Below are positions 54,916 through 63,933 of a stretch of DNA of 64,000 nt, piece after piece (within the stretch, counting starts at the first letter, position 1; the number at the start of each line of letters is the position of its first letter). The stretch is taken from the NCBI GenBank assembly GCA_020639115.1, contig JACKHG010000016.1, forward strand, positions 27,127-91,126, in the 5' to 3' direction. Source of the DNA: Phycisphaerales bacterium. GTDB taxonomy: Bacteria > Planctomycetota > Phycisphaerae > UBA1845. A program made the position numbers and the translations under genes. The notes beneath the pieces are model-generated. The model did not search any database. It had not been told where the DNA came from and saw nothing but the letters and a program-made list of their open reading frames with translations.

Positions 54916-56625
54916 ATGCTCTCGCTGCCCGCCGTCTTGGCTCACGCAGTGTCGATCCTCTGCGCACCAGCCGTCGACTTTACCTTCATTGACGTCGGTG
55001 CTTCCGCCGGTTTTTCCGGTTTCTCTCCCGCGTTCGGTCTGGTGACCGGCGTAGCGGCTGTGGATTTCGACAGGGATGGCCTCATCGACGTTTTCCTGCC
55101 GACCGGTTCCGGCACGCCCAATCGCCTCTACCGCAACCTCGGCAACGGTCAGTTCGCCGAGATCGCCGCAAATGTGAATCTGGCCGATCAAACCTCCGCC
55201 CGCGGCGCGCTCTGGTTCGACTACGACGGCGACGGCGACCTCGACTTGCTGGTGACCCATGATTCCGGCACGACAGTCCTCAGCCTCTACCGCCACGAAA
55301 GCAACCATACGTTCACCGACGTTACCACCTCCGCGGGGATTGCCCTCGGTCCCGGCGTGCCCGCCAACCCAAACGCCCAGCGTCAGAGCGGCGGCGTCAG
55401 CGTTGCGGATATCGACAACGACGGCTATCCCGATATCTGCCACGCCATGTGGAACGGTCCGCTGCGCCTGTTTCGCAACAACGGCAACGGCAAGTTCACC
55501 GACATCTCCGCGTCCAGCGGCGTCGGCGCACTGCTCCGCTCCTATTGGCAGCCCTTCTTCTTTGACGTCAACGGCGACGGGTGGACCGACCTCTTGGTCA
55601 GCGTCGATTTCGATCAGAACATGCTCTTCATCAACCAGGGCAACCGCACGTTCGTTGACGTCGCCTCCGCTTCAGGATTTGCCAACGACATGAATGACAT
55701 GGGGGTGACCGCGGGGGACTACGACAACGACGGCGACATGGACTTCTACGTCACGAACATCTACGGCATCGATCCATTCTCCGGCCAGTATACGCACAAC
55801 GTGCTGATGCGCAACGACACGTCGCCCGCGGGTGTCACATTTGCCGAGGTTGCCGACGCCACCGGATGCGCCGATGGCGGATGGGGCTGGGGCGCCACTT
55901 TTCTCGATATCAATCGGGACGGCTGGGTCGACATCGCCGAGACCAACGGCTACTGGAACTGGATTCGGCCCTCGCGCCTGTTCCTCAATTCCGGCGCGCC
56001 TCCCGTTGGCTTTTCCGACGTGGCGGCCGCCGCCGGCTTCGACGACACCTACTGGGGGGCGGCCCTGGTCGCCTTGGACTACGATCGTGATGGCGACCAG
56101 GACGTGCTGCAGGTCTGCATGGAAGGGTACATCCGGCTGCTGCGGACCGACCTGACCGGCGTCGCCGCCGCACGCCACTACCTGACGGTCCGCCCGCGCA
56201 TGACCGGGCCGAATCGCTTTGCCGTCGGAGCCGTCGTGCGCGCAACCGCCGGTGGACTGACGCAGATGCGCCACATTTCGGCGGGCACCGGCGCGCTCGG
56301 GCAGGAGCCCTACGAGGCCTTCTTGGGTCTGGGCGACGCCGGCGTCGTCGATGTCCTGCGCATCGAGTGGCCCGATGGCAACGTGTCGGTGATCCACGAC
56401 GTCGTCGCCGATCGGAGCCTCACGCTGACGATCGGACTTCCTGGGGATCTCGATCTCGACGGCGACGTGGACAATGTCGATGCGCTTGTGTTTGTCGGTT
56501 GCCTGACCGGCCCGGGAACGGGGACGCAGCTAGTTGTCGACGGATGTTCCGGAGCCGATCTGAACGGCGACGGCGATGTCGATCTTGCCGACTACGCCCG
56601 GTTCGCCGCGCTGCGTGCAGATTGA
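54916..56625 (+). CDS. Exported FG-GAP/VCBS and ASPIC (CRTAC1-like) protein with C-terminal dockerin-like repeats
   Basis: A 569-residue protein with a short signal-like start (LSLPAVLAHAVSILCAPAV). At least seven FG-GAP calcium-loop repeats are visible (FDRDGLIDVF, YDGDGDLDLL, IDNDGYPDIC, VNGDGWTDLL, YDNDGDMDFY, INRDGWVDIA, YDRDGDQDVL). The ASPIC/UnbV module follows (HISAGTGALGQEPYEAFLGL, VLRIEWPDGNVSV). The end is dockerin-like: DLDLDGDVDNVDALVFVGCL and LNGDGDVDLADYARFAAL. Integrin-like propellers of this kind are secreted, calcium-binding and probably structural or adhesive. It is monocistronic, with a promoter upstream and a hairpin downstream. Confidence 0.9.
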   Translation: MLSLPAVLAHAVSILCAPAVDFTFIDVGASAGFSGFSPAFGLVTGVAAVDFDRDGLIDVFLPTGSGTPNRLYRNLGNGQFAEIAANVNLADQTSARGALWFDYDGDGDLDLLVTHDSGTTVLSLYRHESNHTFTDVTTSAGIALGPGVPANPNAQRQSGGVSVADIDNDGYPDICHAMWNGPLRLFRNNGNGKFTDISASSGVGALLRSYWQPFFFDVNGDGWTDLLVSVDFDQNMLFINQGNRTFVDVASASGFANDMNDMGVTAGDYDNDGDMDFYVTNIYGIDPFSGQYTHNVLMRNDTSPAGVTFAEVADATGCADGGWGWGATFLDINRDGWVDIAETNGYWNWIRPSRLFLNSGAPPVGFSDVAAAAGFDDTYWGAALVALDYDRDGDQDVLQVCMEGYIRLLRTDLTGVAAARHYLTVRPRMTGPNRFAVGAVVRATAGGLTQMRHISAGTGALGQEPYEAFLGLGDAGVVDVLRIEWPDGNVSVIHDVVADRSLTLTIGLPGDLDLDGDVDNVDALVFVGCLTGPGTGTQLVVDGCSGADLNGDGDVDLADYARFAALRAD

Positions 56626-56671
56626 TACACCCGCCATGCCGCAGTGAACGGCGCTGTCCGCGCACGACAAA

Positions 56672-56702
56672 GGGCGGCTGCCACGCGTCGTGGCAGCCGC
56701 CC
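56672..56702. terminator. GC hairpin between convergent genes
   Basis: A 14-bp perfect stem (56672-56685 with 56689-56702) and a 3-base loop lie between the ends of two convergent genes. There is a short T-run on the minus side (TTT) and none on the plus side. It probably ends transcription of one or both genes. Confidence 0.65.
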
Positions 56703-56736
56703 CCGTTGCAATTGGAACTCAGGATGTCATCGCCGT

Positions 56737-59100
56737 CTACTGGCTGATTGTGGCCGCAGGTGCGCGATCCAACGGGACGTCGTTGCAGACGTCATTCAGG
56801 CAGTCCGCCTCGGTGTACGGACCTTGGGCATCGAGAACGCAGTAGCCGCCGTTGCTGTCGTACGCGCAGGAGTAGCGCGGCTCAGCGCACTGGGTCTGGC
56901 ATTCCTCGAGCGACGCGAACGCTCCGTCGAGCGCCTCGACGCACTGGCCGATCACGCCGGCTTCCGCCGGCTGGCTGCAGTTGTAACGGACCTGCGGGAC
57001 GCAGTTGCTCGAGCAGTCCTCGAACGTGGCGTACTCGCCCTTGAGATCCTCGACGCACGCGTCCTCGACGCACGCGTAACGCGTCGGCGGAACGCAGTTG
57101 CTCGAGCAGTCCTCGAACGTGTCGTACTCGCCCTCGACGTTCTCGACGCAGGCGTTCTCGACGCAGGCGTAACGCATCGGCGGGACGCAGTTGCTCGAGC
57201 AATCCTCGAACGAGGCGTACTGGCCCTCGACGTCCTCGACGCAGGCGTCCTCGACGCACGCCCAGCGCGGTTCGGGCTCGCGCGGCGTACCGCACAGCTC
57301 GTAGTAGTCCACGAGCGCTCCTTCCGTTGCCTGGCTGACGACGGTGAAGAAACGCAGGTCGATGCAGCCGGCGTCCACCGCGGCCTGCGGCAGCGGCACG
57401 CTGAGGACCTCGCTCGCCGGGAAGAACGGACCGGCGATCAGCTGGCGGTTGACGAGCAGCGGCATGCTGAACGCGCCCAGGAACGCCGCCTCGCCCACTT
57501 CGCTGTTGGTTGGAATCGGCGTGTCGTTGCTGCACGGCCGCCACTGCACGTAGAAGTGGTCGAAGTTCGAGCTGCCGCCCAGCGAACTCCACTTGACCGT
57601 CAGCGTCAGGTCGCTGTAGTTGCTCACGTCGATGTCGTACTTGATCGCCTGGGCCTCGGTCTGCGGCACGTTCGGATCGTCGTTGGGGTCGCCGTCGTCG
57701 CGGAGCTGCAGCATGTCGCTGACGATGGCCACGTCATCCGGGTCCGCCTCGTGCGTCTCGTATCCGGGCACGTCGTTGCTGTCCGGCTGATCGAAGTGAT
57801 CGGTGACGGCGCAGTGCCCGCAGGACATCACGGTGTCGGCGTCGTCGGTGATTTCCTTGACGCCCGCCACGTCCACGCTCGCATCACCGGCGGCGGACTC
57901 GAAGAAGTCCACGCCCAGCAGGCTGTAGCACCCGCCGTCGTTGAAGCGATCCACGTCGAGCACGTTCAGTTCGAACGCCAGCAGGTCAGCCGCGTTCGGC
58001 GTCGGGAAGGCCAGGCTGTGGGCGAAATCGCTGCCGTTGTTGAGCGGCAGGTCCACGATCAGCAGGCCCTCGAGCTGGTCATCCTGCAGGGTCAGACCCG
58101 ACAGATCGAGATTGAGGTAACGCGTACCGCCGTACGTCTCGATGCGCTGGTTGCGCTGAGCGCGGAACGAGTCCAGCCGCAGCACCATGCAGTCGCCGTC
58201 GGTCGGGCCGGTGCGGTACAGGTACAGGCGCATCGTGATCGGGTTGCCGGCGCCGGACATGTTGTAGCGCTGCGGAACGCCCATCTTGTAGGCCACCGTC
58301 TCGGCCTCGCAGTTGAGCTTCGGCTCGAAGACGTCGATCGGATCGAAGGCGTCCGCCTGACGGGCGGCTGCGATCGAACCACCGGTGACCGTGTAGAACG
58401 CGTCGATGAAGACGGTGTCGAACAGCGGCAGATTTTCGTTCTTGTCGATGCAGACCTCATCTTCGCCACAGGTGATGCAGACCTGCGTCGCGGTCTCGGT
58501 CACGTCGCATGACTCGCCGTCGCGGCCGTTGCTGCCATTGCTGCCGTTGGTGCCGTTGCGGCCGTCTTCACCCGCCGGGACCGTCGCGCTGGTGCCGTCG
58601 GTGCAGGTGATCGTGGCGGAACCGTCCGGGTTGTCCGTGACGGAGCAGCTCGAACCGTCGGTGCCGTTGGTGCCGTCGGTGACGATGACGTTCGTGCCGT
58701 CATCGCAGCTGATCTGGGCACCCTGGGGCACGTCCGCCACCGTGCAGGCGGTGGGCGACCCGTTGCGCACGGTCACCGCCGTGGACGAAGACGAGCCGTC
58801 GGCGTTCACCTGGATGCAGGTGATCGTCGAGGAGCCGTCCTCGTTGGGTTCGATCGTGCAGCCCGGGGTGATGTCCTGGCCGGCGCCGCCGTTGCCGTTG
58901 TTGCCGCCGAGCAGCCCCAACGCCAGCGAGCCGATGCCGAACAGCAGGTCACGCTGGTAGTCCTGCAGTCCGAGGAACCCTGCGCCGGCGTCGCAGCCGG
59001 TGAGCATGGTTGTCGTGATAAGCGTGCCCGGCGCTACGATCAGACTGCATGCCAGGAGCATGCCGATCGTCCGCCTCTTGATACTCTTGCGCTGTCTCAT
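56737..59100 (-). CDS. Lipoprotein with collagen-like segment and tandem 31-residue Cys repeats
   Basis: A 787-residue lipoprotein (lipobox MLTGC, Cys36) with GGAGG and AGGAAGG sequences before the ATG. A Gly/Asn stretch is followed by Cys-rich short strands, then a collagen-like run of seven G-x-y triplets (GEDGRNGTNGSNGSNGRDGE, 177-197). A large beta-rich central part has no family I recognise. The C terminus holds three nearly identical 31-residue repeats (RYACVENACVENVEGEY, then DTFEDCSSNCVPP) and two diverged ones. At DNA level the near-identical units are exactly 93 bases apart (about 56990-57272). It is likely a surface-exposed structural or adhesive lipoprotein. Confidence 0.9.
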   Translation of the reverse strand: MRQRKSIKRRTIGMLLACSLIVAPGTLITTTMLTGCDAGAGFLGLQDYQRDLLFGIGSLALGLLGGNNGNGGAGQDITPGCTIEPNEDGSSTITCIQVNADGSSSSTAVTVRNGSPTACTVADVPQGAQISCDDGTNVIVTDGTNGTDGSSCSVTDNPDGSATITCTDGTSATVPAGEDGRNGTNGSNGSNGRDGESCDVTETATQVCITCGEDEVCIDKNENLPLFDTVFIDAFYTVTGGSIAAARQADAFDPIDVFEPKLNCEAETVAYKMGVPQRYNMSGAGNPITMRLYLYRTGPTDGDCMVLRLDSFRAQRNQRIETYGGTRYLNLDLSGLTLQDDQLEGLLIVDLPLNNGSDFAHSLAFPTPNAADLLAFELNVLDVDRFNDGGCYSLLGVDFFESAAGDASVDVAGVKEITDDADTVMSCGHCAVTDHFDQPDSNDVPGYETHEADPDDVAIVSDMLQLRDDGDPNDDPNVPQTEAQAIKYDIDVSNYSDLTLTVKWSSLGGSSNFDHFYVQWRPCSNDTPIPTNSEVGEAAFLGAFSMPLLVNRQLIAGPFFPASEVLSVPLPQAAVDAGCIDLRFFTVVSQATEGALVDYYELCGTPREPEPRWACVEDACVEDVEGQYASFEDCSSNCVPPMRYACVENACVENVEGEYDTFEDCSSNCVPPTRYACVEDACVEDLKGEYATFEDCSSNCVPQVRYNCSQPAEAGVIGQCVEALDGAFASLEECQTQCAEPRYSCAYDSNGGYCVLDAQGPYTEADCLNDVCNDVPLDRAPAATISQ
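56990..57272. repeat. 93-bp tandem repeats within the lipoprotein gene
   Basis: The word GCAGTTGCTCGAGCA begins at 57001, 57094 and 57187, a period of exactly 93 bases. The units differ at few positions, indicating recent duplication or ongoing homogenisation. Confidence 0.85.
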
Positions 59101-59680
59101 ACCTTCCTGACCTCCTCTTGCAAACGGGTCACCACCAGATTGTGGAAATCGCTATGTACAACCTGCGCCGCCATGCGGCGCTTCAACACGAACCTGGGTG
59201 CTGCCCTGTGGCGTATGCCATCCGGCGCTGCGCGGGCCGCACCAACTCAAGAACGCCAGCGGCCCGGTGAATGACCGGGACGTTGCGCCGTCGCGAACAG
59301 CCGCGCATGCCAAACAGGTGCCAACGCCATTGTGAAGTGGTTGCACCCCCCCTTTGGGCGTTCTGCTCCCCAAGCAGAAATGCCCAATCCCCAGTTCCCT
59401 CGAATGCCCAGGATTCGGGGCATCCGGCGAATTCTATCCCATCAGTTGGCGGAATCAAAGGCCGCCTAAACCAACAATGACGTTTTTTTCCGGGAAACAC
59501 GGGTATCGGACGTGCCCGTCCGACCTGCGGCGTGAACTGGAGGAATTAGCGGAACCTGGCGAATGGCGACGAATGCGCGACCGGCGCAACACGGCTGATA
59601 ACGGGGCTTTCGCGCCTGCGGAAGGGCACGGATGTGGCACCTGCGCCTTCCGCATGACCGTCACGTCATCGGCTGGCGCA
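59101..59680. other. Intergenic stretch without supported gene
   Basis: About 580 bases between two minus-strand genes. The frames are short and lack family resemblance. TATCGGACGTGCCC occurs here (about 59512-59525) between short ACGGG/CCCGT arms, as in two pseudopilin upstream regions. The promoter of the collagen-like lipoprotein gene should lie here but was not identified. Confidence 0.5.
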
Positions 59681-61528
59681 TCACTTCGTCACGACCACAC
59701 TCGTCGCTCCACGGTTCTCGGCGGTATCGACCGCGCGGATCGTGATCACGTGGTCGCCGACCGTGGCGCCGTCCGCGAGCCAGACGAATGAGACCGTAGC
59801 GCGGCTGCCCGTCGCGGGCTTCGACTCGCGCACGATGCCGTCGACCAGCAGTTCCACCGATTGCAGCGCCACGTTGTCGGTCGCAATCGCCTGGATGCCC
59901 ACCTGTCCGGTGATGTTTGCGCCCGCGATCGGGAATTGAATCGTGACGGACGGCCGCTGCGTATCGGTCGTCCCGGTGTCTCCGGACGATCCGTCGCCCG
60001 CCACGTACACGGTGACCTCCGCCGGCGTGGAGGCGTTGCCCGCATCGTCGATCGCGACGACGCCGACCGTGTGGGCGCCGGACGCGAGTCGTTGCGTGGC
60101 CAGCGCGAAGCGGTACGGGAATGCCGTATCGGAGACAACCGGTGCGCCATCCACATACAGCACCACTTCAGCCACGCCGACGCCGTCGTCGAGGTCAGCC
60201 GCGGAGGCTCCGACCCGGATCGTCCCGGATACCTCGGCGCCGTCCGCAGGCATATCGAGCGTCACGATGGGGGCGCGGTGGTCTTCGGCCTCGATGATGT
60301 CACGGGCCGCAGCCAGGGCTGCGGCTGCGTCGACACGGCCGGCGCCATAGGTGTCGTCGCGTCCCGCGGCGCCGAGATCGACGGCGGTGTCGCGGAGCAG
60401 GCGCTCGACGGTTACCGGGCGCAGCTCGGGCCGGGCCGACCAGACGAGTGCGGCCACGCCGGCTGCGATCGGGCTGGCGAACGATGTGCCGCTCACCGCG
60501 CGGTAGTCGCCCTCGTGGGTGGTCGACCAGATCGCGACTCCGGGGGCGGTAAGATCGACGAAGGGGCCGGTGCTGGAAAAGCCGGCGAGCGCGTCGCTGT
60601 CGTCGGTCGCACCGACGAAGACGGCCTCGCGCGACCCGCGTGCGGTGCTGTACTTCCCGTCGTTGCCCGCACTGATGAATACCAGGGCGCCGGAAGCGTA
60701 CGCATGGCGTGCGGCGCGCAGCACCAGGCCGTCCGCCTGCAGCGGGGCGAAGCTCACGTTGATCACCCGCGCCCCGCGGTTGACCGCCCACACGATGCCC
60801 GAGGCGATGGCCGCGGATGACGCGCGCCCGGCGGCGTTGGCCACGCGCACGGCCAGTATTTGGCTTTCCCAATCGACGCCGGCGACACCCGTGCCGTTAT
60901 CGGAGGCGGCGCCGAGCACGCCCGCCACCAGCGTGCCGTGGCCGAAGACATCGCTGCTGTCCGCGCTGCGGTCGAACGTGTTGCGGCCCGCGAGCGTGCG
61001 GCCCGCGAGGTCAGCGTGGCCGGCGTAGACGCCCGTGTCCAGGACCGCCACGAGCACGCTGTCCGACCCCGTCGATATTTCCCAGGCGTCCGGCAGGCCG
61101 ATGACCTCGAGCGGCGCCTGGTCCGCGAACCGCGGGTCGTCGGGGGCCAGTTGGGCGTCGAAGAAGTAGTTCTTCTGCACGGCCTCCAAGGTCGGCTCAC
61201 CCGCGAGCTGCTCGGCGACGTCCAGCAGGTCAGCCGGAGCGACCCGGGCCACAATGGTCTCGATTTCGGGGAGGGTCTCGATCGCGGTCGCACCGGCCCG
61301 GCCCAGGGCAGACGCAACGTCGGTGGGTTCGGCTCCGGGAAGGGTCCGCACGATCAGGGTGTCGTCGGCGAAGTCGCGTTGAGCCAATTGCGGGTCGGCG
61401 TCTTCGGAAAACAAGGCGACTTGGGTGGATGAGTCAGTTTGGCTGTCCGGTAATACGGGTGCGCAGCCCCCCGCGATGGCGGCGAGCATGCCTAGCCCAG
61501 ATTCCAACCAGCCCCGACGCATTCGCAT
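59681..61528 (-). CDS. Subtilisin-like serine protease lipoprotein
   Basis: A 615-residue S8-family protease. Residues 1-22 form a lipoprotein signal (lipobox-like AGGC). An inhibitor-type propeptide (DTLIVRTLPGAEPTDVASAL onward) precedes the catalytic domain, whose triad residues are Asp164 (AVLDTG), His197 (FGHGTLVAG) and Ser349 (SGTSFASPIAAG). The oxyanion Asn289 (SAGND) is present. Two immunoglobulin-like domains complete the protein (PIVTLDMPADGAEVSGTIRV and PSVTIQFPIAGANITGQVGI). It should act at the cell surface or in the periplasm. AGAGGGA lies six bases before the ATG; an in-frame ATG two codons on is also possible. Confidence 0.94.
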   Translation of the reverse strand: MRMRRGWLESGLGMLAAIAGGCAPVLPDSQTDSSTQVALFSEDADPQLAQRDFADDTLIVRTLPGAEPTDVASALGRAGATAIETLPEIETIVARVAPADLLDVAEQLAGEPTLEAVQKNYFFDAQLAPDDPRFADQAPLEVIGLPDAWEISTGSDSVLVAVLDTGVYAGHADLAGRTLAGRNTFDRSADSSDVFGHGTLVAGVLGAASDNGTGVAGVDWESQILAVRVANAAGRASSAAIASGIVWAVNRGARVINVSFAPLQADGLVLRAARHAYASGALVFISAGNDGKYSTARGSREAVFVGATDDSDALAGFSSTGPFVDLTAPGVAIWSTTHEGDYRAVSGTSFASPIAAGVAALVWSARPELRPVTVERLLRDTAVDLGAAGRDDTYGAGRVDAAAALAAARDIIEAEDHRAPIVTLDMPADGAEVSGTIRVGASAADLDDGVGVAEVVLYVDGAPVVSDTAFPYRFALATQRLASGAHTVGVVAIDDAGNASTPAEVTVYVAGDGSSGDTGTTDTQRPSVTIQFPIAGANITGQVGIQAIATDNVALQSVELLVDGIVRESKPATGSRATVSFVWLADGATVGDHVITIRAVDTAENRGATSVVVTK

Positions 61529-61764
61529 GCGGATCCCTCTGCCGTCAGTCCTCCGCCCTGGTGCAGGCTCAGGGCGGCTTCCCCTGGGGATATCGGCGGC
61601 GGTCCCCAGCCAAACCAGCCCCGTTTGGGGTGGCTGCGCACACGACCGCCAGATGGGTGAAGCGTACGATGTCGGGCATGACGGCGCGGTGGTTCAGGTT
61701 ACGAACATGCAACCGATAAGAACGCGCCGCGGAGCGTAAAAGCCTTGCAGAGATACTGATTTTC

Positions 61765-61793
61765 TTGACAGTGCTGGTCACCTGGGCTAGCAT
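61765..61793 (+). promoter_or_regulatory. Strong sigma-70-like promoter without an assigned gene
   Basis: TTGACA (61765-61770, perfect), 17-base spacer, TAGCAT (61788-61793). The -10 hexamer is the same as in the infA promoter. Transcription would begin near 61800, almost 900 bases before the next credible start codon. Confidence 0.55.
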
Positions 61794-62519
61794 GAAGCAC
61801 TCCCAGCCAGGGGAGCATCCATTGCTGCCGCAGTTCGGTTTGACCGCATCAGCAGCGGTCCGTCGGACGCGGGACGCGCGCGAGATGGGGAGCGTGCGAC
61901 GGCGAATGGCCAAGACCGGTCTGGGGGCCGGGGCGGGCGTTCGACTACAGCGGGATGTTGCGAGCTTGATTGGCGCATGGGCCAGGCCCGACGTGGGGAC
62001 GGGCGGCACTGCAGACGGGTCGGACTGCGGTGGAAAAGGGGCTCATTCGTGGAGGAGTTCGTGGCTGGGGACGGCATTGATTGCCGGCATCGCGGATGCG
62101 GTGCAGAAACGGGGGAATGGCGTTTTGCACTTCGCCGGATAGCAAGAAAGCACTCATACTGAGTTCGCGGCGCGGTGGGCCCGGAGCATCGACGGCAGAG
62201 GACTGCCAGGGCGGGTCCAATCGGGCTGAACGGATTTCAGTCTGGCGTGTCAGAACACGTCAAGGGCGGAAGTTCGGTCTGGTTGGGCCGATAACGCGGC
62301 GTTAAGCTGCGTAAACGCCCTGATAGCGTGGCTGTCAATGAGGTGATCCACTTGGGTACTGGCTGGGTGGTGCATACGATCCCGGCAACGCAAGGCGAGT
62401 AGCGAAAGGAAGCCGAAGCGGATGAGACATGGATCACCCAGGTTGATTGAGGCTCCGGTGCGGGACGCCGATAGGTCCAAGGGTTGCGTAAAGTGCGACC
62501 CCGGGGTGCCGGAACGCCG

Positions 62520-62525
62520 TATAAT
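62520..62525 (+). promoter_or_regulatory. -10 box ahead of the nucleotidyltransferase gene
   Basis: A perfect TATAAT is present, but no recognisable -35 box sits at the right distance. The leader to the start codon would be about 150 bases. Confidence 0.4.
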
Positions 62526-62682
62526 TTCTTGTGGATCAACGACTTAGGCGACGCCTCGCCGGGGCAGCCGACGGGGACGGAGTCTGGGCGGACCGGGCGT
62601 TGCGGGACGCAGCGTCACGTGGGGGATTTCGATGAGGGCCGCACGGTCGAGGGGAAAAGCTTGACCGTCAGGAGGGCGAAGC

Positions 62683-63798
62683 ATGCTCGAGGAAGCAGCC
62701 GCGCTCGGAGCCACTGGGGCACCGGACGTTGCGGCCGAGCACATTGGGGAAACGGTCAATACGCGGGGCGTGACGGTTCGCGGCATCGTGCTGGCGGGCG
62801 TCCACGCTTGGGGTGACTGCCAGTTGGAGCAGACGGTCTGCCGTCCGCTCATGCCGGTAGCGGCCCGTCCGCTGATCACGCACGCGTTGTCGTGGATTCG
62901 CGATTCGGGAATCCACAAGGCAACGATCTGTGCGAACAGTGATACTGCAGCCCTGTACCGCCGGCTCGGCGGCGGTGAATCCCTGGGCATTCAACTCGAT
63001 TACTTTGAAGACGTCATGCCACGCGGACCCGCCGGTTGCGTCCGCGACGCCGCGTGGCAGCAGCAGGACGCCGAACTGCTCGTCGTCGTCGACGGGACCA
63101 TGATTCCGCGCGTCGATCTGCACGACCTGATCGACCGGCATGTGGCCACGCAGGCGGCGGTCACGCTGGTGGTGAACGAGACCTCCGCCGGTCATGAGCC
63201 CGTCGGCATCTACGTGTTCACGCGCGCGGTGCTCAACGACGTGCCCGCGACCGGATACCAGGATATCAAGGAATCGCTGATCCCGGCGCTCTATCGGCGG
63301 GGCGCTCGCGTGGTGCCGTACAGCGCCGGCAAGGCGCCGTCCGTGCGCGTGACCGACGCCGCGTCGTACCTCGGCGTCAACATGTGGGCCACCGAGCGCG
63401 GCTTCGGTGAGAACCGCCTGCCGGACGGGGGCAAGCGCATCGGCGACGCCTGGGTGGATGCCTCCGCCCACGTCGATCCGACCGCCCGCTTCGTCGGTCC
63501 GGTCATCGTCGGGCCCAACGCGTGGATCGGCCCGGACGTGCTCGTGATCGGACCCAGCACCATCGGGGCCGGCGCACGCGTGTCGGCGGGGGCCGTGGTG
63601 AGCCGGTCCGCCGTATGGGATCGTTGCGTGGTGGGCGCGAACACCAACGTGGATCAGTGCGTGCTGGCTGAGGGGACCAAGCTCGATCCGAACCTGGTGG
63701 TTCGCGAGACGGTCTGTCTGACGCCGCGGCGCCGCCGCAAATGGCTGAGCCGGGTGAGTGGGTGGCTCGGCAGCCGCGCCCAGGCGGATCAAAACTGA
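62683..63798 (+). CDS. Sugar-phosphate nucleotidyltransferase-like protein with left-handed beta-helix C terminus
   Basis: A 371-residue protein with AGGAGGG seven bases before the ATG. The N-terminal half has the NTP-transferase layout (GIVLAGVHAWGD, KPLMPV-like CRPLMPVAARPLITHAL, DAELLVVVDGTM), but the G-x-G-x-R loop of active pyrophosphorylases is replaced by GVHAWGD, so catalysis is doubtful. The C-terminal half holds hexapeptide repeats (ARFVGPVIVGPNAWIGPDVL, IGPSTIGAGARVSAGAVV, RCVVGANTNVDQCVLAEGT) forming a left-handed beta-helix, as in GlmU or mannose-1-phosphate guanylyltransferases. It ends in a basic tail. It probably serves surface-polysaccharide synthesis, judging from type only. 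Confidence 0.88.
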   Translation: MLEEAAALGATGAPDVAAEHIGETVNTRGVTVRGIVLAGVHAWGDCQLEQTVCRPLMPVAARPLITHALSWIRDSGIHKATICANSDTAALYRRLGGGESLGIQLDYFEDVMPRGPAGCVRDAAWQQQDAELLVVVDGTMIPRVDLHDLIDRHVATQAAVTLVVNETSAGHEPVGIYVFTRAVLNDVPATGYQDIKESLIPALYRRGARVVPYSAGKAPSVRVTDAASYLGVNMWATERGFGENRLPDGGKRIGDAWVDASAHVDPTARFVGPVIVGPNAWIGPDVLVIGPSTIGAGARVSAGAVVSRSAVWDRCVVGANTNVDQCVLAEGTKLDPNLVVRETVCLTPRRRRKWLSRVSGWLGSRAQADQN

Positions 63799-63841
63799 GA
63801 TCCGGTCGCCGCCGGTCCGGGCGGCGTCGATAATCCACGCA

Positions 63842-63873
63842 GACGCCAGGTCAGGTAGGACGCCAGGTCAGGT
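63842..63873. repeat. Direct repeat, two copies of a 15-base word
   Basis: GACGCCAGGTCAGGT occurs at 63842-63856 and again at 63859-63873, separated by two bases (17-base period), just upstream of the last partial gene. Confidence 0.8.
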
Positions 63874-63933
63874 GTGGGGGAGAAGCCTGCCGAGGTAGCG
63901 GCGTGAGTGCGCCGACAGAGAGGGAGTCTCCCA

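Larger units (their letters stand above)
61529..62682. other. 1.15-kb stretch without convincing gene
   Basis: One of the longest apparently non-coding stretches in the window. An excellent promoter reads right at 61765-61793, and a second -10 box (TATAAT, 62520-62525) lies 160 bases before the nucleotidyltransferase gene. A 116-codon open frame starts at 61792 inside the first promoter's -10 box, so it cannot begin a transcript from that promoter, and it resembles no known family. A structured or regulatory RNA is possible. Confidence 0.5.

Noticed and set aside
61792..62142. A 116-codon plus-strand frame downstream of the strong promoter
   Set aside because: Its ATG lies inside the -10 box, there is no ribosome-binding site, and the protein resembles no family. 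I keep the promoter but not the gene.
63848..63900. Resemblance to SRP RNA helix 8 (CCAGGTCAGG ... AGAAGC ... GAGG)
   Set aside because: The GGAA loop and the AGCAGCC strand are missing, and the GGTCAGG word is part of a direct repeat, which argues against a functional 4.5S RNA.
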